In this document: positions 48,775-60,035 of the stretch, piece by piece
Numbering within the stretch: position 1 is the first letter of the stretch
Layout: each line of letters opens with the position of its first letter
Origin: Triglochin maritima
Taxonomy: Eukaryota > Streptophyta > Magnoliopsida > Alismatales > Juncaginaceae
Reading direction: 5' to 3'
DNA length: 64,000 nt
NCBI GenBank assembly: GCA_963682175.1
Contig: OY821787.1
Coordinates: 25,212,501 to 25,276,500, forward strand
Position numbers and translations under genes: made by a program
Notes under the pieces: generated by a model
Database searches by the model: none
What the model saw: the letters and a program-made list of their open reading frames with translations, nothing else
Told to the model about the DNA's origin: nothing

Positions 48775-48839
48775 CCCCAACCACCTTAATTCTCTACTCA
48801 CCTCTATTCCGATCTTACTTCTTCTACCATAATCTCACA

Positions 48840-50004
48840 ATGTCCTCTTCAGAAGACAATGGTTCACCAGAGTACCGACGATCTCCACGTCGTCCACCCC
48901 CAACCCAACACTTTTTCCCCTACCAAAATGTTCCACAACCAGGATTCCACCCGTCCCACCAAAACCAATTTTTCCCACACCCAGGGTTCTACCCGCACAA
49001 TCAATACCAATCGCAAACTCAGGAAGAAGGGCAAACCTAATTCCCAATGTGTATGTATGCTCGCCTCCTAAGTGGCGAAAGTAGTGGAAATGCAAGCCGC
49101 ATTACACCAAATGTGAATGACGAAAATGTCATTCAACCTACAAGTCGTGAGGGAACACGCAAAACCGCGACGACGAGGTCGCAAAAATCATGGTCCACAC
49201 AAGAGGATCAACGACTCTTCTCGGCTTACATGGCTTTAAGTGGAGATGATGTGGTTGGGACAAACCAAAAAATGAAGTCCTTCTGGAGACGTGTGGAGCG
49301 CATCTTCAATGACTCAGGCGAGCCAGGTGCAGTAGAGCGTAACGATGAATCATTGAAGGGGCGATGGAGGCGTTCATCGCCATCTGTGAACCAATGGGTC
49401 GGTTGCTTCGACCAAGTGGTGCGGAGGAAGAGAAGTGGTTACAACGAGGACGATGTCATCCATGATGTGCACACCATCTACAAACGAACACACAACGCCA
49501 AATTTCAGTACATGCGTGTGTGGTTTTTGTTATGCAGGTACCCTAAATGGGAGTCTGTTGTGCTTGAACTTCCTACTGGAAACGTCGTTGTAGAAAGTCC
49601 GGAGAGCTTTAGCAGCGGGAAAAGAAAAGGCACCGACGACGATGACAGTCATGCAACACCGTCAACAGATGAAATGGTGTTCGAAACATGTTCTCGTCCT
49701 GAAGGTGTTAAAAAAGCTAAAAAAAGAAGGGGAAACAACCATTTCAGCCACAACTTGATCCTGATATGTTAGAACTGGGGAAACAAATTGAATATAGCGT
49801 AAAAGTGAAAGAGGAAAATAATTACGTTATGAAGAACGGGTGGAGAGGAAACGTGTCGAAGCTGAGGCGAATTTCCAAATGGAACTCAACAACAAGAAAC
49901 TTGATGTCCTATTTGCTCTGATGAAGAAGGAAAACAAGGGCGAATTCGATAAAGAAACACTTGCTGAACTCAAGGAGTGGGCTAAAGCACAAGGATATCT
50001 GTAG
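48840..50004 (+). pseudogene. Harbinger Myb/SANT-like accessory protein, damaged
   Basis: It starts at ATG 48840 (MSSSEDNGSPEYRRSP). The Pro/Gln/His-rich N-terminus has HPSHQNQFFPHPGFYPHNQ. A single in-frame TAA at 49038-49040 interrupts it. The same frame continues with the trihelix/Myb-like domain: QKSWSTQEDQRLFSAYMAL, VGTNQKMKSFWRRVERIF, SLKGRW and NQWVGCFDQV (about 49177-49420), then KWESVV. A frameshift follows near 49740. The C-terminal coiled region (ERKRVEAEANFQMELNNKKL, ending EWAKAQGYL at 50004) is in another frame. In PIF/Harbinger elements this protein binds DNA and partners the transposase. Plant relatives are often annotated as glutathione S-transferase T3-like, which is a misnomer. 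Confidence 0.8.
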
Positions 50005-50354
50005 GTGCTCATGTTTTATTTGTAATATCAATATGTCTGTTGTAGTTTATCAGTATTATGGTAGTTTAAATTTTGTATCCGTAGGAGGACTGTCTTTCCT
50101 TTCCTTATTTATGTATTTGTATTATATTTTGTTTCCGAAGTGTATGAGTATTGTACTACTATTTCTTATTTTTTATGACTTTATTAATTATACTTTTATC
50201 TAAATAAATCAAAAACAAGTTAATTAATCATAAAAAAAATTTCAATTAATTTTCAATACCTAATTAATTTAATTCAATTTACCTAATTAATACATTATCC
50301 TAATTATATATAAATTATCTTTTGCTTTAAAACAAAAAGAAATCGGGGTGAATT

Positions 50355-50369
50355 GGGGGGGGGGGGGGG
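50355..50369 (+). repeat. 15-base G homopolymer
   Basis: It lies just inside the right end of the Harbinger element and is followed by GC-rich short inverted repeats (CCCTCCCGTTAAGGGAGGG, 50409-50427). Confidence 0.85.
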
Positions 50370-50630
50370 CACGTGGCCTCCCGCCCAGGGCGCCCCGTCG
50401 TGGGCGCACCCTCCCGTTAAGGGAGGGCAACTCGGGCGCCCGAGTAAAGAGCACCCGTTAAGGGTGCTCTTATGGGCCATATATAAATGTCATGCACACA
50501 AAGTCTTGTTTGCATTACATTTTTTCTTCACGACAAGTTAGATCCCACTTATCGTTAAAGAGAGGGGGTAGTTGGAAATTGACTTCTGTGGACCCCACTT
50601 AAAACTCTTTCGGTCAATGACGGGAGTCGG

Positions 50631-51376
50631 TAGGGATGACAACGGGTATCCACGGGATGACAACGAGTATCTAGAATCGGTCAAACTGGTACTGAATCAG
50701 AATTGAATTGTGGTAAAATAGATATGGGTCAGATCTTCTTACCCAATTTCAAAACCGAATCGGTTCTGATTTGATTCCGGTTCTAGCTACTGGAATCAGA
50801 TCCGGAACCGGGGTATTATTACAAAAAATATTAACCCTAAGTTTTCCAAACCCCGAGGACCCTATAACCCACCCACCCCTGCCGCCTTCCCAACCACTCT
50901 CCTGTCGTCTCCGCCAGCCAACCCTCCTTCCACACAAAAATGTGTTCTTTCTCTCCCTCTTTCGAAACCCAATTCCCCTCCAAAACCATCATTCGGTCCT
51001 CAAATCCACATATTTCCAAAACCCTTGTAACTTTTCTTCCACGTCAACAAGAAAATCAATTTACTTCGGCGGTTCGAGATCTATGGTTAGGGCACAAGAA
51101 GAGAGGACTAGTAGATCAATGTGTATGGTATTTTAATGTCGATTTTTATGCTGCTTCTTTGGGGGTTTTTTGTTCAAATTTTCAGAATGTTTTTTCTATT
51201 TAGGGGTTTGTACCGAATCCCGTTCTGAGTACCCGTGATCTCATCGGATTTGGTTTTGGGTACCTAAGTTGGGAATCGAACCCAAATCCGGTTCAGTTCT
51301 TAGTACTCAAGTAGAGTATTGATTTGGTTCTCGTTCTCTTAGTATCCGAACCGGAACCGATCCGTTATGATCCCTA
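50631..51376. mobile_element. hAT-like non-autonomous element in P450 pseudogene intron 2 (copy 3)
   Basis: This 746-bp element starts TAGGGATGACAACGGGTATC and ends with its near complement (GTTATGATCCCTA). The flanking octamers GGAGTCGG (50623-50630) and GTAGTGGG (51377-51384) match at 6 of 8. GGAACCG/CGGTTC motifs fill both ends. It is related in style to the elements at 10544 and 18048. Confidence 0.65.
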
Positions 51377-51962
51377 GTAGTGGGACAAGTGGCACGATGC
51401 AATAGTAGATTATACGTGGTCGGCACCTCACATCTTGTAATACGTCTATTATTTGTAAAGTTTTTGTGTGTGTGGTGAACTAGGGAGAAATTTTGAGAAG
51501 AAAAAGGGAGGATAAATTAGTAGATTTAGGATAAATATTAAGTTTTGAAAATGTTTAGTAGGAAGTGACGTGGAAAAAAGATAGATGCATTGTGGATCAC
51601 TTTACATTTTTAGTTTGGCGACGGAAAATGATGCTCTTAAAGTCAAATAGGTTGGACGAAAAGCTACAAGAAAAGATCTCCTTTGGAATGTTTGAAAACG
51701 GACCAAATCTCTATATTTATATCTCCTAGAATTAAATTAACTTTGTGTTTCCAGTCAACTATTAAATTGGAGGTTATTTCCGAAACAATTCCAACCTCAA
51801 AGGATAAGCCTCTACTTCACATAATTGTACTTGCGTAAGAAGCAAAAAAAAAAAAACCAACTTTTGAAAAAGAATTGAAAAATATTATTAATAAAGTGCA
51901 TACATTAAAACATATTCGGCTGGAAGATTGAAAAAAACCAACTAGAATTCCCAATCCATTGC

Positions 51963-51998
51963 AGGAACCCCAAAGTCAGGAAGATTGAAAAAAACCAA
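51963..51998. other. Templated filler insertion at the exon 3 splice site
   Basis: 51963-51980 is an exact 18-bp copy of 52064-52081 in exon 3, and 51979-51998 is an exact 20-bp copy of 51922-51941 in the intron. The two copies overlap by GG. Together they sit where the acceptor AG and the first base of the exon 3 GAC codon should be. Confidence 0.85.
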
Positions 51999-52614
51999 AC
52001 ATATTCACAGCTGGAACGGAGACATCAGCCACTACCTTAGAATGGGCGATGACGGAGCTAATGAGGAACCCCAAAGTCAGGGCCAGAGCTCAGGAAGAGG
52101 TAAGAAGAGTTTGGGGTTCGAAACGTAACCTCGACGAAGCTGCGATATCAGAAATGGAGTACCTCAAGCTCGTCATAAACGAGAACTTCAGACTGCACGT
52201 ACCCGCTCTACTTCTCGTGCCAAGAGTGAGCAGCGAACGCATCTAAATAGACGGCTACGTGATCCGAGAAGGCACAAGACTCTTCGTGAACGCGTGGGCC
52301 ATGAGCCGAGACCCGAACGTCTGGGAGAACCCAGACGCGTTCAAACCGGAGAGGTTTCGCGATAGCAAGATCGATTACAAAGGGACGTTCTACGAGTTGC
52401 TGCCGTTCGGGTCGGGTAGAAGGATTTGCCCTGGGGTGACGTTTGGAATGGCCACCGTCGAGCTCGCGCTTGCTCATCTTTTGTACCATTTGATTGGGAA
52501 CTTCCAGACGGAATGACGCCCGAGGAGGTGGACATGGAGGAACACTTCGGTGCGACTCTGGGGAGGAAGAACCATCTCCGTTTGAAGGTCATTCCTGTTG
52601 CACCTATTGCCTGA

Positions 52615-53399
52615 GTTATACTAGAATGTCTCGTGTCAGTGTGTGTGAAATTCTCTACTGCTTCGTATTTGGTGTGTCAATCGTATTGCCTTCAAAATGA
52701 AACTTATGTATTAATAGGATAAAATGCGTCCAATGTGTTTTATGTTCGTGTGTTCGTAGTTTTTTAATCATGTAAAGGAGCAGACTTAATAGAACGGAAT
52801 TGTTCTTTCTGCTTGCTCTTTTACGAGTTAAACGTGGTTTGTGCTTCTATTACAATGTTTTAGCATGAATAATTCATAGTATACTATACTCAATTTCATT
52901 GCCTCAGTTCTCCTGTCCTTTTTTGTTGCTTTTAGTTATATGTGTATGCGTCAAATACGAATGTTGCTAGGATTAGGGTGTTGGAAAAAGCCCAATCTAT
53001 TGAGCTTGCTCAGGTTACCCTCGACATTTTGATTTTGGTTCCAATTTAGTCCTAAAATGAATTGAACCGATCAAGATTCCAAATTACACTCATTTGATTA
53101 AAAATGGTTTTTTTTTGTTATTGTGTCACTCATAAACCTTTGATTTGCTAAAATAACATCCAGTTACGACTATTTACCTAGGAGCAACTAAAATAAGTTG
53201 ATAACCTCTCAATTGCCATTATGAAATATTTTGTGTCACTCTGTTAGTCTTGCTACGTGGCACAATTTAGTTGGTAGAGATTCCAAAGTTAGCTTAACCA
53301 TTCTAACAAAACCATTTGAGCTCATTAACCCTTTGATTAAGCCCTAAACCCGAGCCTTGAAATCCGAACTTAACCATCCACCCCTAATCTCCGAATCTG
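52615..53399. other. Intergenic DNA downstream of the P450 pseudogene
   Basis: AT-rich. No open frame or repeat is recognised. Confidence 0.5.
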
Positions 53400-54400
53400 A
53401 GCTCATCCCTCTTATGTCGCATTTCCCAAATCAAAAACCCTAACCCTCATGAAATCCCCAAATCGGTGTCTCCTCTCTCCTCGTTCTCTTATGCGGCCTA
53501 GGAGATGGTGTGCAATGAAGAAAGAGTATGTTTTCCCTCTCCTTCTTTGATCATTTTTGTTTTGTTTGGTCGTTAGGTTGCCGTTATGTTTGGTTGTTAG
53601 TATGTTTGCATTATTACATGTTGCATGTGTTAGTATGTTTGTTGTCATGGTAGCTCTGTTAGTATGTTTGATTCCACATTTGAGCAAATCAAAGGTTTCT
53701 AAGTGTTTGATTGAACATTTGTTTGCTCCCTATACTGCGGACATGGTCCTTTTAAACACTACACCTTCAAAATATTTAGGGGTGGTAGGTAGATTAATAG
53801 GAAGGGAAAACATGCTCTAGTTAAATTTGTGGAGGTTGGCAACTTCTTTATGGTGGACAAATTCAATTATCAGATGCTTAGGGTGTCCATTACTGCCCAA
53901 AAGAAATGGGGTTTAAGGGACAAACTGTTATTTAAGTCAAAATTCCTAGTGAGTCAAGGTCTCAATTCAGAGCATTAGGTTCTAATGTTTGAACCAAGAA
54001 GGTGATTGCCAAGAAAACAAAAAACCAAAGTGAGAAGCCCAATACTACATCTGTTGTACCTAGCTTTCCCATGTCTGAACCAGGACAAAATGAGCCAATG
54101 AGGACAGACACAAGAAATGACAACAATCCTATTGGTAGCCCAGAAAAAATAGTAGAGATCACAGTATTGCACCATCAAGGAGGAAAAAATTATCTCCTAG
54201 AAGACCAAGTATCCATACAAAAAAGGATGACATGAGTGAGGGAGACCAGACAGATGAGAATCTTCATTACTCATTAGGTTTAGATGAGGAGTACAACAAT
54301 GAGGCTGAAGTAGACACTAGTGATGAGGAGTTCCTTGAAGAGGAACTGGATGATGAGGACCTTAATGCAAACATTACTCTTTTTTTCAAAAAAAAATTTA
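53400..54400 (+). pseudogene. Possible Mutator-like N-terminal remnant
   Basis: Broken plus-strand frames give TFKIFRGGR, a FVEVGNFFMVDKFNYQML stretch (about 53823-53880), a linker (54002-54235) and a strongly acidic YNNEAEVDTSDEEFLEEELD (54295-54354). An HGG-like start followed by a charged acidic region is common in the N-terminal part of plant MULE transposases. No catalytic domain is present and the sequence ends at the border of the Athila element. The assignment is tentative. Confidence 0.25.
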
Positions 54401-54777
54401 TTTTTATTTTTTTCTAAACAAGATATATACATCAACAATGATATAATCATAATCATTTGGTCAAGGAACATCAAATGAGAACATCGAGTCTTGTGGGCCA
54501 GAGATTTGCATATATGGGCCCATTTTATTGGTACTCTGAGGTATCATGTGGGGTGAAAGGTCGAAGTTGAAAGGTTTGAACCCCTCATGATATTGGTTGG
54601 GTGTAGGCAACATGAATGAGTGGAGTTGTGTTCCCTCACTAGGGTTTAGTTCTCATCCAACAAAACCCTCCAACCAATAGGTGGGTGCATCAGAATGCGT
54701 TTTTCAGCCTCATTCGAAGGATGTGAAACACTAGTTTCACTATGAATGGGGCTTCTCCCCAAGTCATTCAACAAGGA

Positions 54778-55758
54778 TCACCCAACCTCCTGTATATTAT
54801 CATGCATAAGCTCGGTCGTAGGTGGGTCATTGTTGGAGTCAATATGAAGCTCAAATGGCTCAATAGCCCTGGGACATGGGGTGACGACACCTTCGAGAAT
54901 GGGCATATGTTGAGGTGTGTCCCCCTCACTAATGGTCTCAACTGAATCATGCAACGAACACTCCCTTTGTACATTCATGTTTGATGTCAGTTCACTCTGT
55001 TGCATTGCAAAGACATGCAATGAGTTTTCGCTAGGCCCACAAACATTCTCAATGGGTGGCATTGGTGTTAGGGGTGTTCGTTGATTTTGCGGTGCTTTCT
55101 CTAATTGGCGGATGAGATTGAAATTTAAAGGTTGGTTCATGGGCTCCTGTTGCCTACCAGAGTTGAACACATGAAACTCGGCACTCATGTTACCGAATGA
55201 GAGTTTCATGAGATCATTTCTACAATTAATTAAGGCGTTGGAGGTTTCCAGAAATGGTCTACCCAAAATCAAAGGTACTTAAGAGTGGGTGTTCGCAACA
55301 GGATTGGTATCGTGGATAACAAAATCTACTGGAAATATAAAATCTACAACTTTCATAAGCACGTCCTCAATAATCCCCTTTGGAATACGAATGGATATAT
55401 CCGCCAATTGGAGGGTAATCTTAGTTGGTTTGAATTCTCCCAAGTTCAATTGTTGATAAACAGAAAATGGGAGGAGGTTGACCACCGATCCTAAATCAAG
55501 CAATACATTACTCATGCTAGTGTCCCCTATCGTACACTGAATAGTCGGACACCCAGGGTCCTTGTAGATTGTGTATGTGGGATTGGACAAAAGTGAGCTT
55601 ACACTTGCAGCTAAGAATGCTTTCTTAGGAACATTGATCTTCCTCTTGGTTGTGTAGAGATCTTTCAACACTTTGACATATTGAGGTATTTGTTGGATGA
55701 CATCCAACAAGGGGATGTTAACCTTCACTTGCCTAAAGACCTCAAATATCTTATCCAT
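54778..55758 (-). pseudogene. Athila element 2 protease region
   Basis: The frame at 55279-55758 carries a lead-in (VPKKAFLAASVSSLL) and the active-site region VLLDLGSVVNLLPFSVY with the catalytic Asp, followed by the GIIEDVLMKVVDFIFPVDFV block. A stop after NTHS interrupts the domain. The next frame (54778-55272) resumes at ILGRPFLETSNALINCRND and LSFGN, then a non-conserved tail. It would mature Gag-Pol; the stop makes this copy inactive. Confidence 0.85.
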
Positions 55759-55818
55759 TGTGTCACTCTGCTTTTTGGTTAACCTAATAGGATATGAAGC
55801 TTTTGGCAGGTAGGTTTT

Positions 55819-57422
55819 CTACGGTGCCAGAGAAGGAGGCGTTGGTGTATTACCCTCACCCTCAGCCTCTTCTTCACCATCATTCCCACTGAGGGGCTGC
55901 ACAGATGATGGTGGTGGCAGAAAGGAAATGTGATTGTCAGCCTGCTTTCCATTCCTTAAGGTTACAATGACATTGACATGGTGAACAAGTTCTTCCACAT
56001 GGTTCACTTTCCACCCCCGGGTTACCAAACTCTCATTTTGCATGTGTTGTTGCGATACATGCGGGGGTTAGCCTCAGGCTGGCTTGGCAGAGTCCCTCTC
56101 TCTTTTTCATGAACAGACTGAGCCAATTGACCCATCTGAAGCTCTAGAGATTTGATGGTCTGTTGATTTGAAGTGAGAACTTGATTTATAGTTGTCATAA
56201 AAAAATTCATTGAGTTTTCAAGTCCACGAGTCAAGGTCTCAAGCAAATTGAATCAGGTTTTAATATTGTTGGAATTCGGAAAACCCGATTGACTGGTGAT
56301 TTGAGTTTGGGGTGGCTGATAAGATTGTTTATGCATGGGAGGTTGGTGTGGTCGGTTAGGTGGTCGAGAGAAGTTTGAAGGACCACCTGGGGCATTGTTA
56401 TGGTTCCATGAAAAATTAGGGTGATTCCTCCATCCAGGGTTATATGATGATGAATATAGATCATTCCTGGATCTATCATAGATGACATTGACATGTTCCA
56501 TCTCAGGAGGAATGGATGCACACTCACCTCCTGTATGACCTATCCTACCACATGAATGACAGGGAACTGGACCAGATGTAGACACATGAGGTGCACCTTG
56601 CTGGTTTTGGAGCTCAATCGAATCCATGCGGCGCATTAAGGCCGTCATACGTGCCTCAGTGGCCTTAGTTGTATCGACAGCAAATGCGGCACCCAATCTA
56701 GTCAAGTTTGCATTTGCGATCCTCGCTCCGATGCTTGATGATGCTGGTGGTTCCCTCACACTCTCCCACTGCATGGTTTTCTCAGCGAGGTCTTCTTGGA
56801 AAGATTATGTCTCCCTTTCATCATTTCCTAAGAACTCTCCTTGACACATGGACTCAAGGAGCGTTCGGGATGGGATGGGATGTGAAGACCCTCGTAGACA
56901 ATCTGACAAAGGCACCATAACTCGATGCCATGGTGAGGGCATGAGGATAGTAGCTCCTTGAACCTCTCTAAATATGCATGAAATGTTTCGGTCTCAAGTT
57001 GACAGAACGAATTGATTTCCTTCCTCGATTTTTGAGTCAGATGATTTGGAAAGTACTTCTTGAGGAATGCAGATTGAAATTCATCACAAGTCCTAAAGGC
57101 ATTCGCCTGGTTACTGTATAACCACTTCTTGGCATCATCCTTAGTGAAAATGGTACAAGCCTAAGATGGATGGAGTCTGTGCTAAGTTGTTGCAGCTTGA
57201 ACATAACACAAACCTTCTCAAATTCCCTGAGAAAGATATAGGGGTCACCATTCCCAGTGAAGTGAGGGAGCATGGAGATAAACTGAGGCTTAACCTCAAA
57301 GTGGTTCCCATTCGCCTATGGCAATATGATCGATCACGGAGAGGTATGATACCAAGTACAGGAAGAACAAGTGAGACATGTGGGTCCAACAACTGCTCCT
57401 CGTCGTGGTACTGAGCAGCCAT
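55819..57422 (-). pseudogene. Athila element 2 gag
   Basis: The likely start is the ATG at 57420-57422 (MAAQYHDEEQLLDPH). The capsid-like part continues after a frameshift with LPHFTGNGDPYIFLREFEKV (about 57200-57270). The zinc knuckle is CHSCGRIGHTGGEC (near 56530-56570), inside 56253-56774, which begins MQWESVREPPASSS. A Gln-rich piece (56022-56246) has a coiled QQTIKSLELQMGQLAQSVHE. Several stops and frameshifts are present. Gag forms the particle in which reverse transcription happens. Confidence 0.8.
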
Positions 57423-58380
57423 GGAACCCAGACCGTGTGCAACACGAGAAGATGAAGGTGTCGAGAAATCGACTACCGAGGCAGGATTGACGACACACCT
57501 CGTCAAACAGCCACTCTCGTCTCGTGCCCACACAAGCATGCACAAAGGTGCACAACACAAACCAAAAACCTTTTTTTAGAACTAAAATAGAATGTACGTA
57601 GAGGAGGAGATGGGAGGACACAGAAGAGAGAGAATGACTCAGGAGAGAATGGAAAAAGTCCTTATGCTACGGCAGGTGGGTACAGGTAGAAGCACACAAG
57701 AAAACAAGGCTAAAACAACCTAAGGTCGCTATAGGTCCTTACAACTAGACGACGCATGACTGTGAGGTCACGCGGCCTCAACCCGCCTCACCTCCCTACG
57801 ACGAAGACCACAAAGCCCAGCAAATGAGCCAAGATCTGGAGATCTTGTCTCTCCTACTATCGACAGAGTGGGCGACGCCGATCAGGCCATGACGGTCGTG
57901 ACCGGATCACTCTCCTAATGCGCCCGAGATCCTTAGGGCCAATGTGTACTTGATTTTAAAATTAGGCTCTTAATTAGTGTGGTTTTTGGGGACAATCTAC
58001 GTGCCTAAGTACATGATGCATGACCTAAACAAGAAAGAATGCCTAATCTTTTGCTTTGGGTTTTAGAGTCCAAGTTGTTTAAAGGGAGATTGATTATTGA
58101 TTTGGGGACAAACTAAAAGTCAGAACATGCCAAATTAATCCCCAAACCTCTATATCAGATAAAGAAACAAGTCACAAAAAGAAGAAGTGGAGAGGAGCTT
58201 ACCAGACCGCCAGTTGGCGGTCTTAGGCCGTTGATTGGCTGTCCAACAAGCTTTGTTTGCCTCCAAACTTCCCCAACTGCCTCCCCTTACGTCTCCAAGT
58301 CTCCTAAAACAAAGCAAAACTACAAACAGAAAATTAAATCCACCTGAATCGTCCAAACCAGAGTCTGGACTCACACCTCC

Positions 58381-58394
58381 TGGTAACGGCGCCA
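58381..58394 (-). other. Primer-binding site of Athila element 2
   Basis: On the minus strand TGGCGCCGTTACCA, close to the complement of the tRNA-Asp(GUC) 3' end, six bases from the LTR. Confidence 0.8.
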
Positions 58395-58400
58395 AAAACT

Positions 58401-60035
58401 TGTTTAAACATTTTGAAATACCGCAAGTGCATGGTCGCGATGAAGCGGTGGCAAGTACGGGTCAATCCGCAGGGAGGTGAGTAGCCTCTGGTTTTTCAGA
58501 AATCAAGTGGCGAAAAATGGGACAAGAGTTGTAGATTATGCTAAAACTAAACTACACTAAACTATTAAGTACACAATGCGAAAGAAAGCACAAAAGATTG
58601 GAAATCAGAAAGAGAAACCCCTAAGGGGTGGAGTGTGTGCACATATGAAGTGAAATAATTAATGAATGATGCATATAAGCATGTATGTGTGTGTGTTGTG
58701 TGTGTGTCTTCATGCAGAGGAAGTGTTTAAAGATGTGGCAAAACCTATCAATCCATTCACACAACGTATCGACAATTACTACTCGATTAACATAAGATTA
58801 GGCTCAGCATGAGAAGTGTCTAAATATATGGAAAGACTCATTAAAAACCATAAACTCATGTGAAGAAGAAAGGTAAGCATGGGAGGTGTGTAAATGTTAT
58901 GTCAAAACCCATCAAAACAAAGTTTCTTCAATCAATCAAGCAAGCAAACACAAATACAAACACATAACTAACATGTAGCATATTCAACAGGAATTTTCAG
59001 TCAATAAACATGAGAAAACTAAGCATTGGAAGTGTCTAAATCTTATGGCAAAACCCATCAAAATTCCCCAACATGTAGATGATTAAAAATACCCTCAATG
59101 AACATACAAAATATGCAAGTCTACTCCCTAGTAGAGAGTACAAACATACAAACATACAAAGGGGATGGAACATACAAACATACAAAACTTCACAATATAT
59201 ATGAACATCATCTCCACCCTCAAAGGGGATGGATCTACTCCCTACACATTATTCTAGCAATTAAACTAAGGAAGAAAGGAGACATTCTAACTTATTTAGC
59301 CTAAGATCAAAGAAATAAGACTAAGCTAAGCATGCATAAAAAAGAAACAAAATGAGAACAAAATAATGAAAAAATATTTTATTAAATGACTCACATTACT
59401 AGTAGCATTCTTCTCCAGCTTGAGTTTTTGCTCTAAGGGTTACTCCAAGTAGAGAGAATGCCACAAAGCCATAGGTGAATACAAAAGGAGGAGGAGTTCT
59501 ATTTATAGCCATAGAAAAAGGCAATTGGGCACAATCCCCCGGTATGGGACTAATGAAACCTTCCCCGAATACACATAAACACATAACCCATGTCCTGGAG
59601 AAACCTGGTCGGATTCGGAGAAAAACGGACCGCTAATTGGCGGTCTTGGACCTCCAAATGGTGGTCACTTTTTCCCAGATCCGACCCATTTTCGTATATG
59701 TTCTTTAGTTCTTCAATTATTCACATGGGGTACATTCGGTTTTGTTATTGGAGTGTCAGCCCAAATCTAATTGCCAAAATACTCATCATGATGGTGTGGA
59801 GTTTCTTGATTTTCACATTGGCCCTTCGGTTTTACATTTAGGTCCCTCTCTTGTGCATCTTAGTCCATAAGTCTTGCAACTTAGTCATTTATCTTGCTTT
59901 TAGGTCCTTTTATGCCTCTTCTCCTCAATCATGTTTATTTCCTGAAACTCAAACATAAAACTCGTTACGTAGTATTGTTTAGGTTCAAGATAATGGATAT
60001 AAGACACAAATGAATGCATGAAATGATGTCAATCA
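58401..60035 (-). repeat. 5' LTR of Athila element 2
   Basis: 1635 bp, starting TGATTGACATC at 60035 and ending GTTTAAACA at 58401. TATAAATA is at 59500-59507 with a USE-like GTCCCATACCG at 59540-59550, again 32 bp apart. A pair of near-palindromes, GACCGCTAATTGGCGGTC (59628-59645) and GACCTCCAAATGGTGGTC (59649-59666), lies in U3. Confidence 0.9.

Larger units (their letters stand above)
46700..50471. mobile_element. PIF/Harbinger element with two divergent genes
   Basis: About 3.8 kb with a transposase on the minus strand (47106-48389) and a Myb/SANT-like protein on the plus strand (48840-50004), the standard two-gene content of this superfamily. Imperfect terminal inverted repeats are visible. 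AAGAGTATCATTTAGGG starts near 46701; the reverse complement of the right end starts AAGAGCACCCTTAACGGG at 50471. Both continue to a CTCGGGC block. The 3-bp target duplication could not be fixed. It lies in intron 2 of the P450 pseudogene. Both genes are damaged. Confidence 0.75.
38706..52614 (+). pseudogene. Cytochrome P450, CYP71D-like pseudogene
   Basis: This is a paralogue of the P450 at 15208, with the same three-exon structure and splice phases. Exon 1 is 38706-38828 plus 43668-43966 (422 bp once the copia and one TAGGC are removed, the same length as its paralogue), exon 2 is 45794-46237, and exon 3 runs from about 52000 to 52614. The hinge PPGP, the WRTLR helix, AGTETS, ENFR and the haem loop [11 protein letters not shown] are all still recognisable. 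Lesions: a copia element in exon 1; exon 2 is one base short (a base lost near 45811); the exon 3 acceptor is replaced by filler DNA; a Lys codon has become TAA at about 52244; one T is lost near 52493, shifting the last 40 codons. Introns 1 and 2 carry a solo LTR, a Harbinger element and an hAT-like element. It cannot encode an enzyme. Confidence 0.9.
54400..60035 (-). mobile_element. Athila-type Ty3/gypsy retrotransposon, truncated (element 2)
   Basis: Read on the minus strand: 5' LTR 58401-60035, PBS 58381-58394, leader to about 57600, gag 57422 to about 55800, protease 55758-54778, then non-coding-looking sequence to about 54400. No reverse transcriptase, integrase or 3' LTR is present. 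Gag and protease resemble the Athila lineage (NALINCRND, LSFGN). It is inserted in a copia-family LTR, whose remainder continues at 60036. The sequence on the other side is unrelated, so the 3' end was lost. Confidence 0.88.

Noticed and set aside
48263..48801. Long repetitive open frames on both strands (92-156 aa)
   Set aside because: They are products of the 72-bp minisatellite, which is open in several frames because its unit is a multiple of three.
50771..51203. 121-aa and 87-aa frames in the plus strand
   Set aside because: Located inside the hAT-like element at 50631-51376, with no recognisable domain.
53335..53355. Telomere-like CCCTAAACCC
   Set aside because: Only about one and a half units; too short to be an interstitial telomere repeat.
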